Of a stretch of 64,000 bases of DNA, positions 17,029 to 25,353 are shown piece by piece. This DNA comes from Stenotrophomonas sepilia (GTDB taxonomy: Bacteria > Pseudomonadota > Gammaproteobacteria > Xanthomonadales > Xanthomonadaceae), in assembly GCF_003244875.1 (NCBI RefSeq), contig NZ_LXXZ01000028.1, positions 1 through 64,000 on the forward strand, read 5' to 3'. Position 1 is the stretch's first letter, and each line of letters begins with the position of its first letter. The notes beneath the pieces are model-generated. The model ran no database searches. It had not been told where the DNA came from and worked only from the letters and a program-made list of their open reading frames with translations. Position numbers and translations under genes: made by a program.

Positions 17029-18291
17029 ATGAAGCGTCGCGTCGTCGTAACCGGCCTGGGTATCGTCTCGCCGTTGGGCAATGATCTGGCCAGCAGCTGG
17101 GAAGGCATCACCCAGGGTCGTTCGGGCATCGGTCCGCTGACCAACGTTTCTGATGCCTACCTGGACCGGTTCACCACCAAGATTGCAGGTGAGGTCAAGG
17201 GCTTTGACATCACCGCCGACAACGAACTGTTCGGCAAGTACCGGGTCAGCGGCAAGGATGCCAAGAAGATGGACCCGTTCATCCATTATGGCCTCGGTGC
17301 CTCGTTCATGGCCCTGCACGACTCGGGCCTGGAGATCACCGACGCCAATGCCGAGCGCATCGGCGCCATTGTCGGCGCCGGCATTGGCGGCCTGCTCGGT
17401 ATCGAAGAGCAGACCATCGAGTTCCATGAGGGCAAGAAGATCTCGCCCTTCTACGTGCCCAAGACCATCATCAACATGCTGCCGGGCCAGCTGAGCATCA
17501 TCGCCGGCCTGAAGGGGCCGTCGTTCTCGGCGGTGTCGGCGTGCGCGACCTCGAACCATTCGATCGGCACCGCGATGCGTATGATCCAGTACGGCGACGC
17601 CGACGTGATGGTGGTGGGTGGTGCCGAACGTGGCTCGTCGCCGACCGCCGTGGGTGGCTTCTGCGCGATGAAGGCGATGAGCACCCGCAACGACGCCCCG
17701 GAACAGGCCTCGCGCCCGTGGGACAAGGACCGTGACGGCTTCGTGCTGGGCGACGGCGCCGGCATCCTGATCCTGGAAGAGTACGAGCACGCCAAGGCCC
17801 GTGGCGCGAAGATCTACTGCGAACTGGCCGGCTTCGGCGCCAGCTCCGACGCGTACCACATGACCGCCCCGAGCGAGAACGGCGAAGGTGCCGCGCGCTG
17901 CATGGTCATGGCGATGAAAGACGCCGGCGTGACCCCCGAACAGGTGGGTTACCTCAACGCGCATGGCACGTCCACGCCGCTGGGTGACCTGGGCGAGACC
18001 ATGGCGATGAAGACCGCTTTCGGCGACCACGCCTACAAGATGATGGTCAGCTCCACCAAGTCGATGACCGGCCACCTGCTGGGCGCGGCCGGCGGCGTGG
18101 AAGCGATCTTCTCGGTGATGGCGCTGCAGGACAACGTCATTCCGCCGACCATCAACCTGCAGCAGCCGGGCGAAGGCTGCGACCTGGACTACGTGCCCAA
18201 CGAAGCACGCCAGGCCAAGGTTGACGTGGTGATGTCCAATGGCTTCGGCTTCGGCGGCACCAACGGCACGCTGATCTTCAAGCGCGTCTGA
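17029..18291 (+). CDS. fabF: Beta-ketoacyl-ACP synthase II
   Basis: Elongating condensing enzyme of fatty acid synthesis. It has 420 residues with the Cys-His-His active site C172 (SACATSNHS), H312 (NAHGTST) and H349 ([10 protein letters not shown]). The start ATG at 17029 follows GGTCAGGAGAATCAGCA, a strong ribosome site. It lies downstream of acpP with 140 bases between, and is followed by a REP element and a hairpin. Confidence 0.97.
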   Translation: MKRRVVVTGLGIVSPLGNDLASSWEGITQGRSGIGPLTNVSDAYLDRFTTKIAGEVKGFDITADNELFGKYRVSGKDAKKMDPFIHYGLGASFMALHDSGLEITDANAERIGAIVGAGIGGLLGIEEQTIEFHEGKKISPFYVPKTIINMLPGQLSIIAGLKGPSFSAVSACATSNHSIGTAMRMIQYGDADVMVVGGAERGSSPTAVGGFCAMKAMSTRNDAPEQASRPWDKDRDGFVLGDGAGILILEEYEHAKARGAKIYCELAGFGASSDAYHMTAPSENGEGAARCMVMAMKDAGVTPEQVGYLNAHGTSTPLGDLGETMAMKTAFGDHAYKMMVSSTKSMTGHLLGAAGGVEAIFSVMALQDNVIPPTINLQQPGEGCDLDYVPNEARQAKVDVVMSNGFGFGGTNGTLIFKRV

Positions 18292-18298
18292 CCGGGTT

Positions 18299-18320
18299 GT
18301 AGCGTCGGGCCATGCTCGAC
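18299..18320 (+). repeat. REP element (GTAGCGTCGGGC type)
   Basis: A single unit with a GTAG head, GTCGGGC stem, CATG loop region and CTCGAC return arm, starting 7 bases after the fabF stop. Confidence 0.65.
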
Positions 18321-18344
18321 TGAACGTGCATTACGCACGAGGAG

Positions 18345-18362
18345 GCCGCCGCAAGGCGGCTT
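18345..18362 (+). terminator. Candidate terminator after fabF
   Basis: GCCGCC and GGCGGC enclose a GCAA tetraloop and are followed by TTCC. The short T tract makes this a weak call. Confidence 0.4.
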
Positions 18363-18392
18363 CCGTGCATCTGAATCCCTGAACTGGCCATC

Positions 18393-19757
18393 ATGACCCA
18401 CGCACCGCTGATCCACCCGCTGCCGCACCCGATCGATCTGCTGGCCCTGCAGCAGCACGACCCGGCACGCTTCCCGCTGCTGATGGAATCCACCGCCTCG
18501 GGCACCGCCCAGGGCCGCTGGAGCCTGCTGCTGGCCGCGCAGGGCGATTGCCTGCGGCTGGATGCCGATGGCCAGGTGCGCGACCTGCAGGGTGCCGCGC
18601 AGCCCGGCACGTTCCTGCAGGCGCTGGATCGCGCCTGGCAGCACGAACGCCTGCCGCACGACGGCAGCCACAGCCTGCCGTTCCGTGGCGGCTGGGCGTT
18701 GATGCTGGACTACGAAGTGGCCAGCCAGATCGAACCGGTGCTGCCGGCGCGCGCGCGCGAGGACGGCCGCCCGACCGCGCTGGCGCTGCGCTGCCCGGCC
18801 GCCGTGCTGCATGACCACCAGAACGACGCCAGTTTCATCATCGCCGAAGCCGGTGAGCAGGCCCTGCTGGAGGCGCTGGTGACCTTGGCGTCGCAGGCGC
18901 TGCCGGAGGCCGGGCAGGGCTGGCAGCCGCCGCAGTCGGTGGGCGAGGATGCGCCGCAGCGCTTCACCGACGGCGTGCGCCGGGTGATCGACTACCTGCG
19001 TGCCGGCGATGTGTTCCAGGTGAACCTGTCGCGGCGCTGGAGCGCGCAGTTCGCCGCGCCGGTCAGCCCGCAGGCGCTGTACGCGCAGCTGCGCCGTGCC
19101 AACCCGGCACCGTTCGCCGGTTTGTTCAGCGCGCACGGCCGCCACGTGGTCAGCTCCTCGCCGGAGCGGCTGGTGTCGGTGCATGCCGGCCACGCGCAGA
19201 CGCGTCCGATTGCCGGCACGCGTCCGCGCTTCGAGGGCGACGATGATGCCGCGCGCATCCAGGAGCTGGTCGGCCACCCGAAGGAGCGTGCCGAGCACGT
19301 GATGCTGATCGACCTGGAGCGCAACGACCTGGGCCGTATCTGTCTGCCCGGCACCGTGGTGGTCGATGAGCTGATGACCGTGGAGAGCTACGCGCATGTG
19401 CACCACATCGTCAGCAACGTCAGCGGCCACCTGCGTCCGGAGGTCACGCCCGGCGAGGTGATCGCCGCCACGTTCCCGGGCGGCACCATCACCGGCTGCC
19501 CCAAGGTGCGCTGCATGCAGATCATCAGCGAGCTGGAGCAGGTGCCGCGCGGTGCCTACACCGGCGCGTTCGGCTGGCTGAACCGCGATGGCGACCTGGA
19601 CCTGAACATCCTGATCCGTACCGCCGAAGTGGATGGCCACGAGGTGAGCTTCCGCACCGGTGCCGGCATCGTGGTTGATTCGGACCCGGACAAGGAACTG
19701 GACGAGACCCGCGCGAAGGCCCGCGGCCTGCTGCGCGCGCTCGGCCAGCAGGGGTAG
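18393..19757 (+). CDS. pabB: Aminodeoxychorismate synthase component I
   Basis: Chorismate-using enzyme that makes 4-amino-4-deoxychorismate for folate. It has 454 residues; the chorismate-binding domain fills the C-terminal half, with DVFQVNLSRRW, the metal-binding EHVMLIDLERNDLGR, VESYAHVHHIVS and PGGTITGCPK. The motif before the substrate site is PIAGT, as in anthranilate synthase, where E. coli PabB has PIKGT with an active lysine. PabB is chosen over TrpE because of its place between fabF and mltG, where pabC stands in E. coli. The TAG stop is part of a REP element. Confidence 0.88.
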   Translation: MTHAPLIHPLPHPIDLLALQQHDPARFPLLMESTASGTAQGRWSLLLAAQGDCLRLDADGQVRDLQGAAQPGTFLQALDRAWQHERLPHDGSHSLPFRGGWALMLDYEVASQIEPVLPARAREDGRPTALALRCPAAVLHDHQNDASFIIAEAGEQALLEALVTLASQALPEAGQGWQPPQSVGEDAPQRFTDGVRRVIDYLRAGDVFQVNLSRRWSAQFAAPVSPQALYAQLRRANPAPFAGLFSAHGRHVVSSSPERLVSVHAGHAQTRPIAGTRPRFEGDDDAARIQELVGHPKERAEHVMLIDLERNDLGRICLPGTVVVDELMTVESYAHVHHIVSNVSGHLRPEVTPGEVIAATFPGGTITGCPKVRCMQIISELEQVPRGAYTGAFGWLNRDGDLDLNILIRTAEVDGHEVSFRTGAGIVVDSDPDKELDETRAKARGLLRALGQQG

Positions 19758-19912
19758 TGCCGGGCGCTGGCCGGCAACGCCATTCCCCCACGGTGGGTGC
19801 CGACCGTTGGTCGGCACGGAGTCCTCCATGGCCATTCATCCACGCATGGCGTGGATCTACTGATCGCCGCGCCAGGCATGGATTGTGGTGGGTGCCGACC
19901 GTTGGTCGGCAC
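19754..19912. repeat. Cluster of four REP units of three types
   Basis: Unit 1 (19754-19776, plus) starts GTAGTGCCGGGCGCTGG and includes the pabB stop codon. Units 2 and 4 (19792-19817 and 19887-19912, plus) are identical 26-base copies with arms GTGCCGACC and GGTCGGCAC around a GTT loop, headed GGTGG. Unit 3 (19838-19860, minus) has arms ATCCACGC and GCGTGGAT and a CTAC end. Together they fill most of the 232-base gap before mltG. Confidence 0.85.
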
Positions 19913-19989
19913 GGCGACGCCACCCCGGTCATGACCCCAATCCACCGGCACGGTATCCTGCACGACGGAATCGAGTTCAGAGGTAGTCC

Positions 19990-21051
19990 ATGGCGGGAGC
20001 CAAGCGCGGGTGTCTGTTCGTGGTAACGCTGGTGGTGGTGCTGGCCGCCGTCGTGGCCGGCGCGGGCGCGTGGTTCTTCTACCAGCAGACCCGCTTCGCC
20101 GATGCCCCGATCACCCCGTCCGCCGAGAGCGTGGTCATCGCCAGCGGCGATGGCATGAACAGCGTGCTGCGCAAGCTGCGCGATGCCGGCGTGGACGAGG
20201 GCCAGGACGCCCAGTGGCAGCTGCTGGCGCGCCAGCTCGATGCCGCCGGCAAGCTGAAGGTGGGCGAGTATGCGCTCAGTGGCGAGCTGACCCCGCGCGA
20301 GCTGCTGCTGCGCATGCGCGCCGGCAAGGTGCTGCAGCACCGCGTCACGATTGTCGAGGGCTGGAACATCCGCCAGCTGCGTGCCGCACTCAAGCGTGCC
20401 GAACCGCTGCTGCACACCACTGACACGCTTGATGACGCCGCGTTGATGCAGCGCCTCGGCTTCGGTGGCCAGCATCCGGAAGGCCGCTTCCTGCCGGAGA
20501 CCTACGTCTACCAGCGCGGCGACAGCGATCTGGACGTGCTCAAGCGCGCCCACGCCGCAATGGAAAAGGCGCTGGACGAGGCCTGGGAAAGCCGCGCGCC
20601 GGACCTGCCGATCAACACGCCCTACGAACTGCTGACGCTGGCCTCGATCATCGAAAAGGAAACCGCGCTGGCCAGCGAGCGCCCGCAGATTGCCGGGGTG
20701 TTCATGCGCCGCCTGAAGATCGGCATGCGCCTGCAGACCGACCCGACCGTGATCTACGGCCTCGGTGCTGCGTATGACGGCAACATCCGCCGTCGCGACC
20801 TGACCACCGACACCCCCTACAACACCTACACCCGTGCCGGCCTGACCCCGACCCCGATCGCCATGCCCAGCCGTGACGCGCTGATGGCGGCCGCACAGCC
20901 GGCGCCGGGCGACGCGCTGTACTTCGTCGCCGTGGGCGATGGCAGCGGCGCGCACGTGTTCTCGCCCAGCCTGGACCAGCACAACGCCGCCGTGGCGCGC
21001 TACCTGCAGCAGCTGCGCCAGCAACGTACCCAGGAGACCCCGGCGCAATGA
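19990..21051 (+). CDS. mltG: Endolytic murein transglycosylase MltG
   Basis: Inner-membrane enzyme that cuts nascent glycan strands and ends their elongation. It has 353 residues, a single membrane anchor at about residues 9-30, a LysM-like subdomain, then the YceG catalytic domain with glutamate E222 in ASIIEKET, equivalent to the essential glutamate of E. coli MltG. Its last bases overlap the tmk start (ATGA). It is part of the conserved mltG-tmk-holB run. Confidence 0.95.
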   Translation: MAGAKRGCLFVVTLVVVLAAVVAGAGAWFFYQQTRFADAPITPSAESVVIASGDGMNSVLRKLRDAGVDEGQDAQWQLLARQLDAAGKLKVGEYALSGELTPRELLLRMRAGKVLQHRVTIVEGWNIRQLRAALKRAEPLLHTTDTLDDAALMQRLGFGGQHPEGRFLPETYVYQRGDSDLDVLKRAHAAMEKALDEAWESRAPDLPINTPYELLTLASIIEKETALASERPQIAGVFMRRLKIGMRLQTDPTVIYGLGAAYDGNIRRRDLTTDTPYNTYTRAGLTPTPIAMPSRDALMAAAQPAPGDALYFVAVGDGSGAHVFSPSLDQHNAAVARYLQQLRQQRTQETPAQ

Positions 21052-21713
21052 GTCCCGCGCTGCTTCGCCACCCGCGTTTCGTCAGCCTGGAAGGCGGCGA
21101 GGGCGCGGGCAAGACCACCGCCATCAATGCCATCCGTGAGTGCCTGCGCGGCCACGGCCACGAGGTGGTGCTGACCCGTGAACCCGGCGGCACGCCACTG
21201 GCCGAGCGCATCCGCGGCCTGGTGCTGAAACCCGATGCCGAGATCGCCGCCGAACCGCTCAGCGCCGAAGCCGAGCTGCTGCTGGTATTCGCCGCGCGCG
21301 CGCAGCACGTGCGCCAGGTGATCCAGCCAGCACTGCAGCGCGGCGCCTATGTGCTGAGCGATCGTTTCACCGATTCCAGCTATGCCTACCAGGGCGGTGG
21401 CCGTGGCCTGGATCCGCAGTGGATTGCCGATCTGGAGCGTCGCGCGGTCGGCCTGTTGCCGGGGCTGACCCTGCTGCTGGACGTGGACGTGGCCATAGGC
21501 CGCGCGCGCGCCAACGGCCGTGACCTGTGGCCGGACCGCATCGAGAGCGAGCAGGACGATTTCTTCCAGCGCGTGCGCGAAGTGTTCCGCAGCCGCGCAC
21601 AGCAGGACCCGCAGCGCTTTGCGTTGATCGACGCCGGCCAGGTGCAGGAACGCGTGGCCGCCGACGTGGTTGCGCGTGTCGAGCGCTGGCTGCAGGGCGG
21701 GGAGGGCGCATGA
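21048..21713 (+). CDS. tmk: Thymidylate kinase
   Basis: Phosphorylates dTMP to dTDP. It has 221 residues with P-loop G16-G-E-G-A-G-K-T-T24, the DRF motif with the thymidine-binding DRFTDSSYAYQG, and a lid region rich in arginine (GRARANGR). It overlaps both mltG (4 bases) and holB (4 bases), so translation is probably coupled. Confidence 0.97.
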   Translation: MSPALLRHPRFVSLEGGEGAGKTTAINAIRECLRGHGHEVVLTREPGGTPLAERIRGLVLKPDAEIAAEPLSAEAELLLVFAARAQHVRQVIQPALQRGAYVLSDRFTDSSYAYQGGGRGLDPQWIADLERRAVGLLPGLTLLLDVDVAIGRARANGRDLWPDRIESEQDDFFQRVREVFRSRAQQDPQRFALIDAGQVQERVAADVVARVERWLQGGEGA

Positions 21714-22666
21714 GTACCTTTTCACCGTGGCAGCAGCGCGCGTTCGAGCAGACGGTGGCCGCGCTCGACGCCGGTCGCCTCGGTCATGGCCTGCTGATCT
21801 GCGGTCCGGCCGGGTTGGGCAAGCATGAGGTGGCGCTGGCGTTGGCCGACCACGTGCTGGCGCAGGGCGATGCAGCCCACGCCACGCGCACGCGCCAGCT
21901 GATCGCAGCGGGTACACACCCGGACCTGCAGCTGGTCAGCTTCATTCCGAACAAGAGCGGCGACAAGCTGCGCACCGAGATCGTGATCGAGCAGGTGCGC
22001 GAGATCACCGACAAGCTGGCGCTGACCCCACAGTACGGCGTGGCGCAGGTGGTGATCGTCGACCCGGCCGATGCGATCAACCGCTCGGCGGCCAACGCAC
22101 TGCTGAAGACGCTGGAAGAGCCGCAGCCCGGCCGCTACCTGTGGCTGATCAGCAGCGACCCGGCACGCTTGCCGCAGACCATCCGCAGCCGCTGCCAGCG
22201 CCTGGAATTCAAGTTGCCGCCGCCGCACGAAGCACTGGCCTGGCTGCAGCAGCAGGGCCATAGCGAGGCATCGGCGCGCGAAGCGCTGGACGCCGCCCGC
22301 GGCCATCCCGGCCAGGCCGACAACTGGCTGCGCGAAGACGGCCTGAGCCTGCGCCGCGAAGTCGGTCGAGATCTGGAACAGCTGGTCACCGGCAAGACCG
22401 GCGCGGTGGAGCTGGCGCAGAAGTGGTGCGGTGACGACAACGCGGCGCTGCGCCTGCGCTTTGCCGCCGACCTGGCACTGGCCCAGGCCAGCACCGATGC
22501 CTTGACCACGCCGGAGCGATTGCACAAGCTTGCAGCCTGGTTCGATGCGGCCAACCGCACCCGCGACCTGCTGCGCACCACGGTGCGTGCAGACCTTGCG
22601 GTGGTCGAGTTGCTGCTGGCCTGGAACAAGGTGAACGAGCGGCCTGCCGCAAGGGGAAATCGATGA
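21710..22666 (+). CDS. holB: DNA polymerase III subunit delta'
   Basis: Clamp-loader subunit, partner of the dnaX product encoded 20 kb upstream. It has 318 residues: P-loop-like GPAGLGKHE (32-40), the A-A-N-A-L-L-K-T-L-E-E-P block and S-R-C sensor region, then a collar domain. The four zinc cysteines found after the P-loop in E. coli delta' are missing; the stretch ADHVLAQGDAAHATRTRQ has none. The ATG at 21710 overlaps tmk and the stop overlaps pilZ. Confidence 0.94.
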   Translation: MSTFSPWQQRAFEQTVAALDAGRLGHGLLICGPAGLGKHEVALALADHVLAQGDAAHATRTRQLIAAGTHPDLQLVSFIPNKSGDKLRTEIVIEQVREITDKLALTPQYGVAQVVIVDPADAINRSAANALLKTLEEPQPGRYLWLISSDPARLPQTIRSRCQRLEFKLPPPHEALAWLQQQGHSEASAREALDAARGHPGQADNWLREDGLSLRREVGRDLEQLVTGKTGAVELAQKWCGDDNAALRLRFAADLALAQASTDALTTPERLHKLAAWFDAANRTRDLLRTTVRADLAVVELLLAWNKVNERPAARGNR

Positions 22667-23016
22667 GTGCCAGCAACGCCCGCCAGGGCATCCTGTCCCT
22701 GGCCGTGAAGGACAAAGCCGCGCTGTACAGCGCGTACATGCCGTTCGTGAAGAATGGCGGCATCTTCGTGCCCACGCCCAAGCGCTACTTCCTGGGCGAC
22801 GAGGTGTTCCTGCTGCTGACCCTGCCCGATTCCAGCGAGCGCCTGCCGGTGGCCGGCAAGGTGATCTGGGTGACCCCGGCAGGCGCGCAGGGCAACCGCA
22901 CCGCCGGCATCGGCGTGCAGCTGGCCGATGGTGCCGAAGGCGAGGGCGTGCGCCACAAGATCGAGACCCTGCTGGCCGGGCTTACCGGCTCGGACAAGCC
23001 GACCCATACGATGTGA
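22663..23016 (+). CDS. pilZ: PilZ type IV pilus assembly protein
   Basis: Small PilZ-domain protein of 117 residues needed for type IV pilus formation in Xanthomonas and Pseudomonas. It has the conserved FVKNGGIFVPT block and the G-I-G-V-Q strand, but no R-x-x-x-R motif in the N-terminal part, so it should not bind cyclic di-GMP, as known for the Xanthomonas orthologue. It overlaps the holB stop by 4 bases. Its partner ATPases pilT and pilU lie at 48454-50732. Confidence 0.95.
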   Translation: MSASNARQGILSLAVKDKAALYSAYMPFVKNGGIFVPTPKRYFLGDEVFLLLTLPDSSERLPVAGKVIWVTPAGAQGNRTAGIGVQLADGAEGEGVRHKIETLLAGLTGSDKPTHTM

Positions 23017-23021
23017 TTCCG

Positions 23022-23099
23022 GTAGCGCCGGGCCATGCTCGGCGGAACCACCGAAACACGCGTACCCCGCTGTTCTGTAGAGCCGAGCCATGCTCGGCT
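23022..23099 (+). repeat. Two tandem REP elements
   Basis: Both units face the plus strand. 23022-23044 has a GTAGCGCCGGGCC head and 23077-23099 has a GTAGAGCCGAGCC head, each with an ATG loop region and a matching return arm. The first starts 5 bases after the pilZ stop. Confidence 0.8.
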
Positions 23100-23140
23100 G
23101 CACATCCCGAGACACCCGTGAACACGAATGTGAAAAAGTG

Positions 23141-23168
23141 TTGACGGCCTCTGAAAAGCCCCTATAAT
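23141..23168 (+). promoter_or_regulatory. Promoter of tRNA-Val
   Basis: TTGACG at 23141-23146 and a perfect TATAAT at 23163-23168 are separated by 16 bases. The tRNA begins 21 bases after the -10 box. The sequence just upstream is A-rich (GTGAAAAAG), possibly an UP-like element. Confidence 0.85.
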
Positions 23169-23188
23169 GAGCGGCTCAGCAACACACC

Positions 23189-23263
23189 GGGCGGTTAGCT
23201 CAGCGGTAGAGCATTGCCTTCACACGGCAAGGGTCACAGGTTCGATCCCTGTACCGCCCACCA
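23189..23263 (+). tRNA. tRNA-Val (anticodon CAC)
   Basis: A 75-base tRNA with encoded CCA. The acceptor GGGCGGT pairs with ACCGCCC, discriminator A. The anticodon stem TTGCC with GGCAA encloses TTCACAC, giving CAC. The T arm contains GGTTCGATCC. It has its own strong promoter and terminator. Confidence 0.97.
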
Positions 23264-23278
23264 TGTTGCAGAACGAAA

Positions 23279-23306
23279 GAAGCCTCCAGAAATGGGGGCT
23301 TTTTTG
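23279..23306 (+). terminator. Rho-independent terminator of tRNA-Val
   Basis: AGCCTCCA pairs with TGGGGGCT (one T-G pair) around a GAAA loop and is followed by six T. It lies 17 bases past the tRNA CCA end. Confidence 0.88.
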
Positions 23307-23348
23307 TTACCAGCGATCCAGCAGGATCAGCTGGAAGCACACGCCCTT

Positions 23349-23912
23349 TCAGCCGTGCCGCTCCAGCAGCTCGCGCGCGATCATCGCAGTGGCATCCAGC
23401 AGGTCATGGCCGCTACCCGCCTGCACCACCACCGCCAATAGGCTACGGCCCACCTCGGCATTGCCGCTGGTCAGTTCCATCTCGCCCTCAAAGCACAGAT
23501 CGGCCAACCATTCATGGGCCTGCTGCAGCCCGCGCTTGCGGACGCGGCGGAACTCCGCGAGCAGCTTCGCCTGGCCGGCCTCCTGCTCACCGTCGGCCAG
23601 CAGGCCGATGGCACCGCCGTGCGCCGCGCGCCAGAGGGCCGGTAGCGGGCGACCGTTCGCGTCCACCACGTCCGGCGAGAACTGCGCGCAGTACATTTCG
23701 TAGCGCTTGCCCGCTGTGCTGCGGGGCACGATGCCGGCTTCGGCCAGCAGGCGTTCGGCTTCATCCAGTGTGCTGAACTTCAAGCGCAGCAGTGCAGGGC
23801 GGCTCAGCTGTTGTGCCAGCGCGTGCTGGTTGGCGGCGAACCAGACGTTCCAGCCCACGGTTGCGCGGCCTTCCAGTGCGGCCTTGAAGTATTCCAGGTG
23901 TTCGGCGTCCAT
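23349..23912 (-). CDS. Uncharacterised protein
   Basis: I do not recognise this 187-residue protein. It is soluble, mostly helical by composition, without signal peptide or membrane segment. The first half alternates charged helices (DAEHLEYFKAALEGRATVGW, LSRPALLRLKFSTLDEAERL); the second half has an L-D-A-T-A-M-I-A-R-E-L-L-E-R C-terminal helix. It is convergent with tRNA-Val and downstream of a second uncharacterised gene on the same strand, separated by 52 bases. Confidence 0.7.
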   Translation of the reverse strand: MDAEHLEYFKAALEGRATVGWNVWFAANQHALAQQLSRPALLRLKFSTLDEAERLLAEAGIVPRSTAGKRYEMYCAQFSPDVVDANGRPLPALWRAAHGGAIGLLADGEQEAGQAKLLAEFRRVRKRGLQQAHEWLADLCFEGEMELTSGNAEVGRSLLAVVVQAGSGHDLLDATAMIARELLERHG

Positions 23913-23964
23913 TGCGGTCTCCTGCGCTCACTGCGCGATTGTAGCGGGAGCGTACCCGGGCCGG

Positions 23965-24372
23965 TCAGGCGTCGCCGCCGGAGAGGCAATGATGTGCCTC
24001 GCGCACCAGTTGTCGGGCGGCCACGATCAGTCCGTCGATATGGAAGGCGCCCAACTGTTCGTCCGGGCCACCTTCGTTGCGCGCATGGTCGGCGGCCTGC
24101 AGCAGGTCGAGCAATGCGCCGAGGCCAGATAGCGAGCGGCGCAACGAAGCGTGATTGCTGGCGCCGAGGGTGAGGCTGATGCACGGCTGTCCGTCATCAC
24201 CGTCGGCCTGGTTGATCGCATTGAGACGGGCGAAGAAAGTGGGCAGCTGCGCGGACAAATTCTGCGCGTCCAGGGCGCACTCGATCTCGCGTGCGAGGTC
24301 CCCGGGCACGTCGGCTGCGACGTCGCCGATAAGCGCGTGCAGGCGGGGATGGACGGCGGTGCGGTTGGTCAT
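23965..24372 (-). CDS. Uncharacterised helical protein
   Basis: I do not recognise this 135-residue protein. The ATG at 24372 follows AGTGAGGGTTTCACC, which fixes the start; the open frame runs 264 bases further upstream without a credible start. It is rich in Ala, Leu and Asp with helices spanning most of its length (DLAREIECALDAQNL and HIDGLIVAARQLVREAHHCL), and resembles small cytoplasmic proteins of Xanthomonadales and Pseudomonads of unknown role. A hairpin (GCCACCTTC with GAAGGTGGC, 24396-24419) lies just upstream of the ribosome site. Confidence 0.6.
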   Translation of the reverse strand: MTNRTAVHPRLHALIGDVAADVPGDLAREIECALDAQNLSAQLPTFFARLNAINQADGDDGQPCISLTLGASNHASLRRSLSGLGALLDLLQAADHARNEGGPDEQLGAFHIDGLIVAARQLVREAHHCLSGGDA

Positions 24373-24938
24373 GGTGAAACCCTCACTGGCGTAAGGCCAC
24401 CTTCCCGAGTGAAGGTGGCGGACGGTGCGGGTTGGCGTACCAAGGCAAACGAACTCCCATCGAGAAGAAGGCCTGGCGGACCTGTCGATCCCCACGCACC
24501 GGCCGCCATTGAAGGCAATCGGTGCATTCTCTCTGCTGCGACGTAAACCGCAGCGATGGGTGTTCATTCGTTTATTCGAGACGCCAATCCCGGCCAAGGC
24601 GTCTTGCCTCGGCGCGGGGATCTTCAAGCCGGGCAATCACATCGGTCTGTAAGGAAAATTCTCAACTGTCCCTAGGCAGGCCAGACGTTCTCCGATGTGT
24701 GTCGTTCGACACGCGCGAGTAGTGCGGCCCATCACTGATGGCGCGCATCGCCGCCCCTACCGACCGTGCACAAGACGACTCCAGAGCGGCGCCGCCATGG
24801 CAATCGCGTCACCCCGCGCGGCGGAGGCGGGACCATGCCACGCATGGAGCCAGAGGGTTCCATCCCTGCGCTGTCCCGCGGCCCCGGGCAGGCGTAGTCT
24901 CAGCCTGTCGTCGTACCCATCCACTCTGGAGTGCCACC
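24373..24938. other. 566-base gap with hairpins but no supported gene
   Basis: No gene is supported in either strand. Three hairpins lie upstream of the minus-strand gene at 24372: 24396-24419 (9-base arms), 24534-24553 (GCTGCG with CGCAGC) and 24579-24604 (AGACGCC with GGCGTCT). Part of the gap is less GC-rich than its surroundings. It could be a structured leader or a decayed gene. I match no known riboswitch. Confidence 0.4.
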
Positions 24939-25319
24939 ATGCCGCTTGCCCGCATCGATCTCCGCAAAGGTAAATCCGCCGACTACCTGCAACGCGTCGG
25001 CGAAACCATCTACCAGGCCATGCGCGCGGTGGGCGTTCCGGAAAACGACCGCTTCCAGATCTTCCAGGAACACGCGCCCGGCACGCTGATCTACGACCCC
25101 GGCTACTTGGGCGTGGATCGCACCGACGACTTCATCTGCATCCAGATCACCTGGAACGAAGGGCGCACGCTCGAGCAGAAAAAGGCGTTGTACGCCGGCA
25201 TCGCCGATGGACTGCATGCGGCGGTGGGCATCCGCCGCGAGGATGTGTTCATCAATCTGGTGGAAGTGAAGAAGGAGAACTGGTCGTTCGGGAACGGTCA
25301 GGCGCAGTACGTGAGTTGA
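24939..25319 (+). CDS. Tautomerase family protein
   Basis: A 126-residue protein of the 4-oxalocrotonate tautomerase superfamily, longer single-chain subgroup. The mature N-terminus would be proline (MPLARIDLRKG), the catalytic base of the superfamily. The C-terminal half has the second beta-alpha-beta unit, with R-E-D-V-F-I-N-L-V-E-V-K-K-E-N-W-S-F-G-N-G typical of the subgroup. The substrate is unknown. The ATG at 24939 follows CTGGAGTGCCACC. Confidence 0.85.
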   Translation: MPLARIDLRKGKSADYLQRVGETIYQAMRAVGVPENDRFQIFQEHAPGTLIYDPGYLGVDRTDDFICIQITWNEGRTLEQKKALYAGIADGLHAAVGIRREDVFINLVEVKKENWSFGNGQAQYVS

Positions 25320-25353
25320 TGCGGGAACGGTGTCAGCGCCTGATGCGGCTGGG

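Noticed and set aside
19838-19860. Hairpin ATCCACGC with GCGTGGAT taken as a terminator of pabB
   Set aside because: The CTAC end and stem style fit an inverted GTAG-headed REP unit, and there is no T tract.
23189-24938. Integrative element at tRNA-Val
   Set aside because: No integrase and no repeat of the tRNA 3' end was found downstream within the window.
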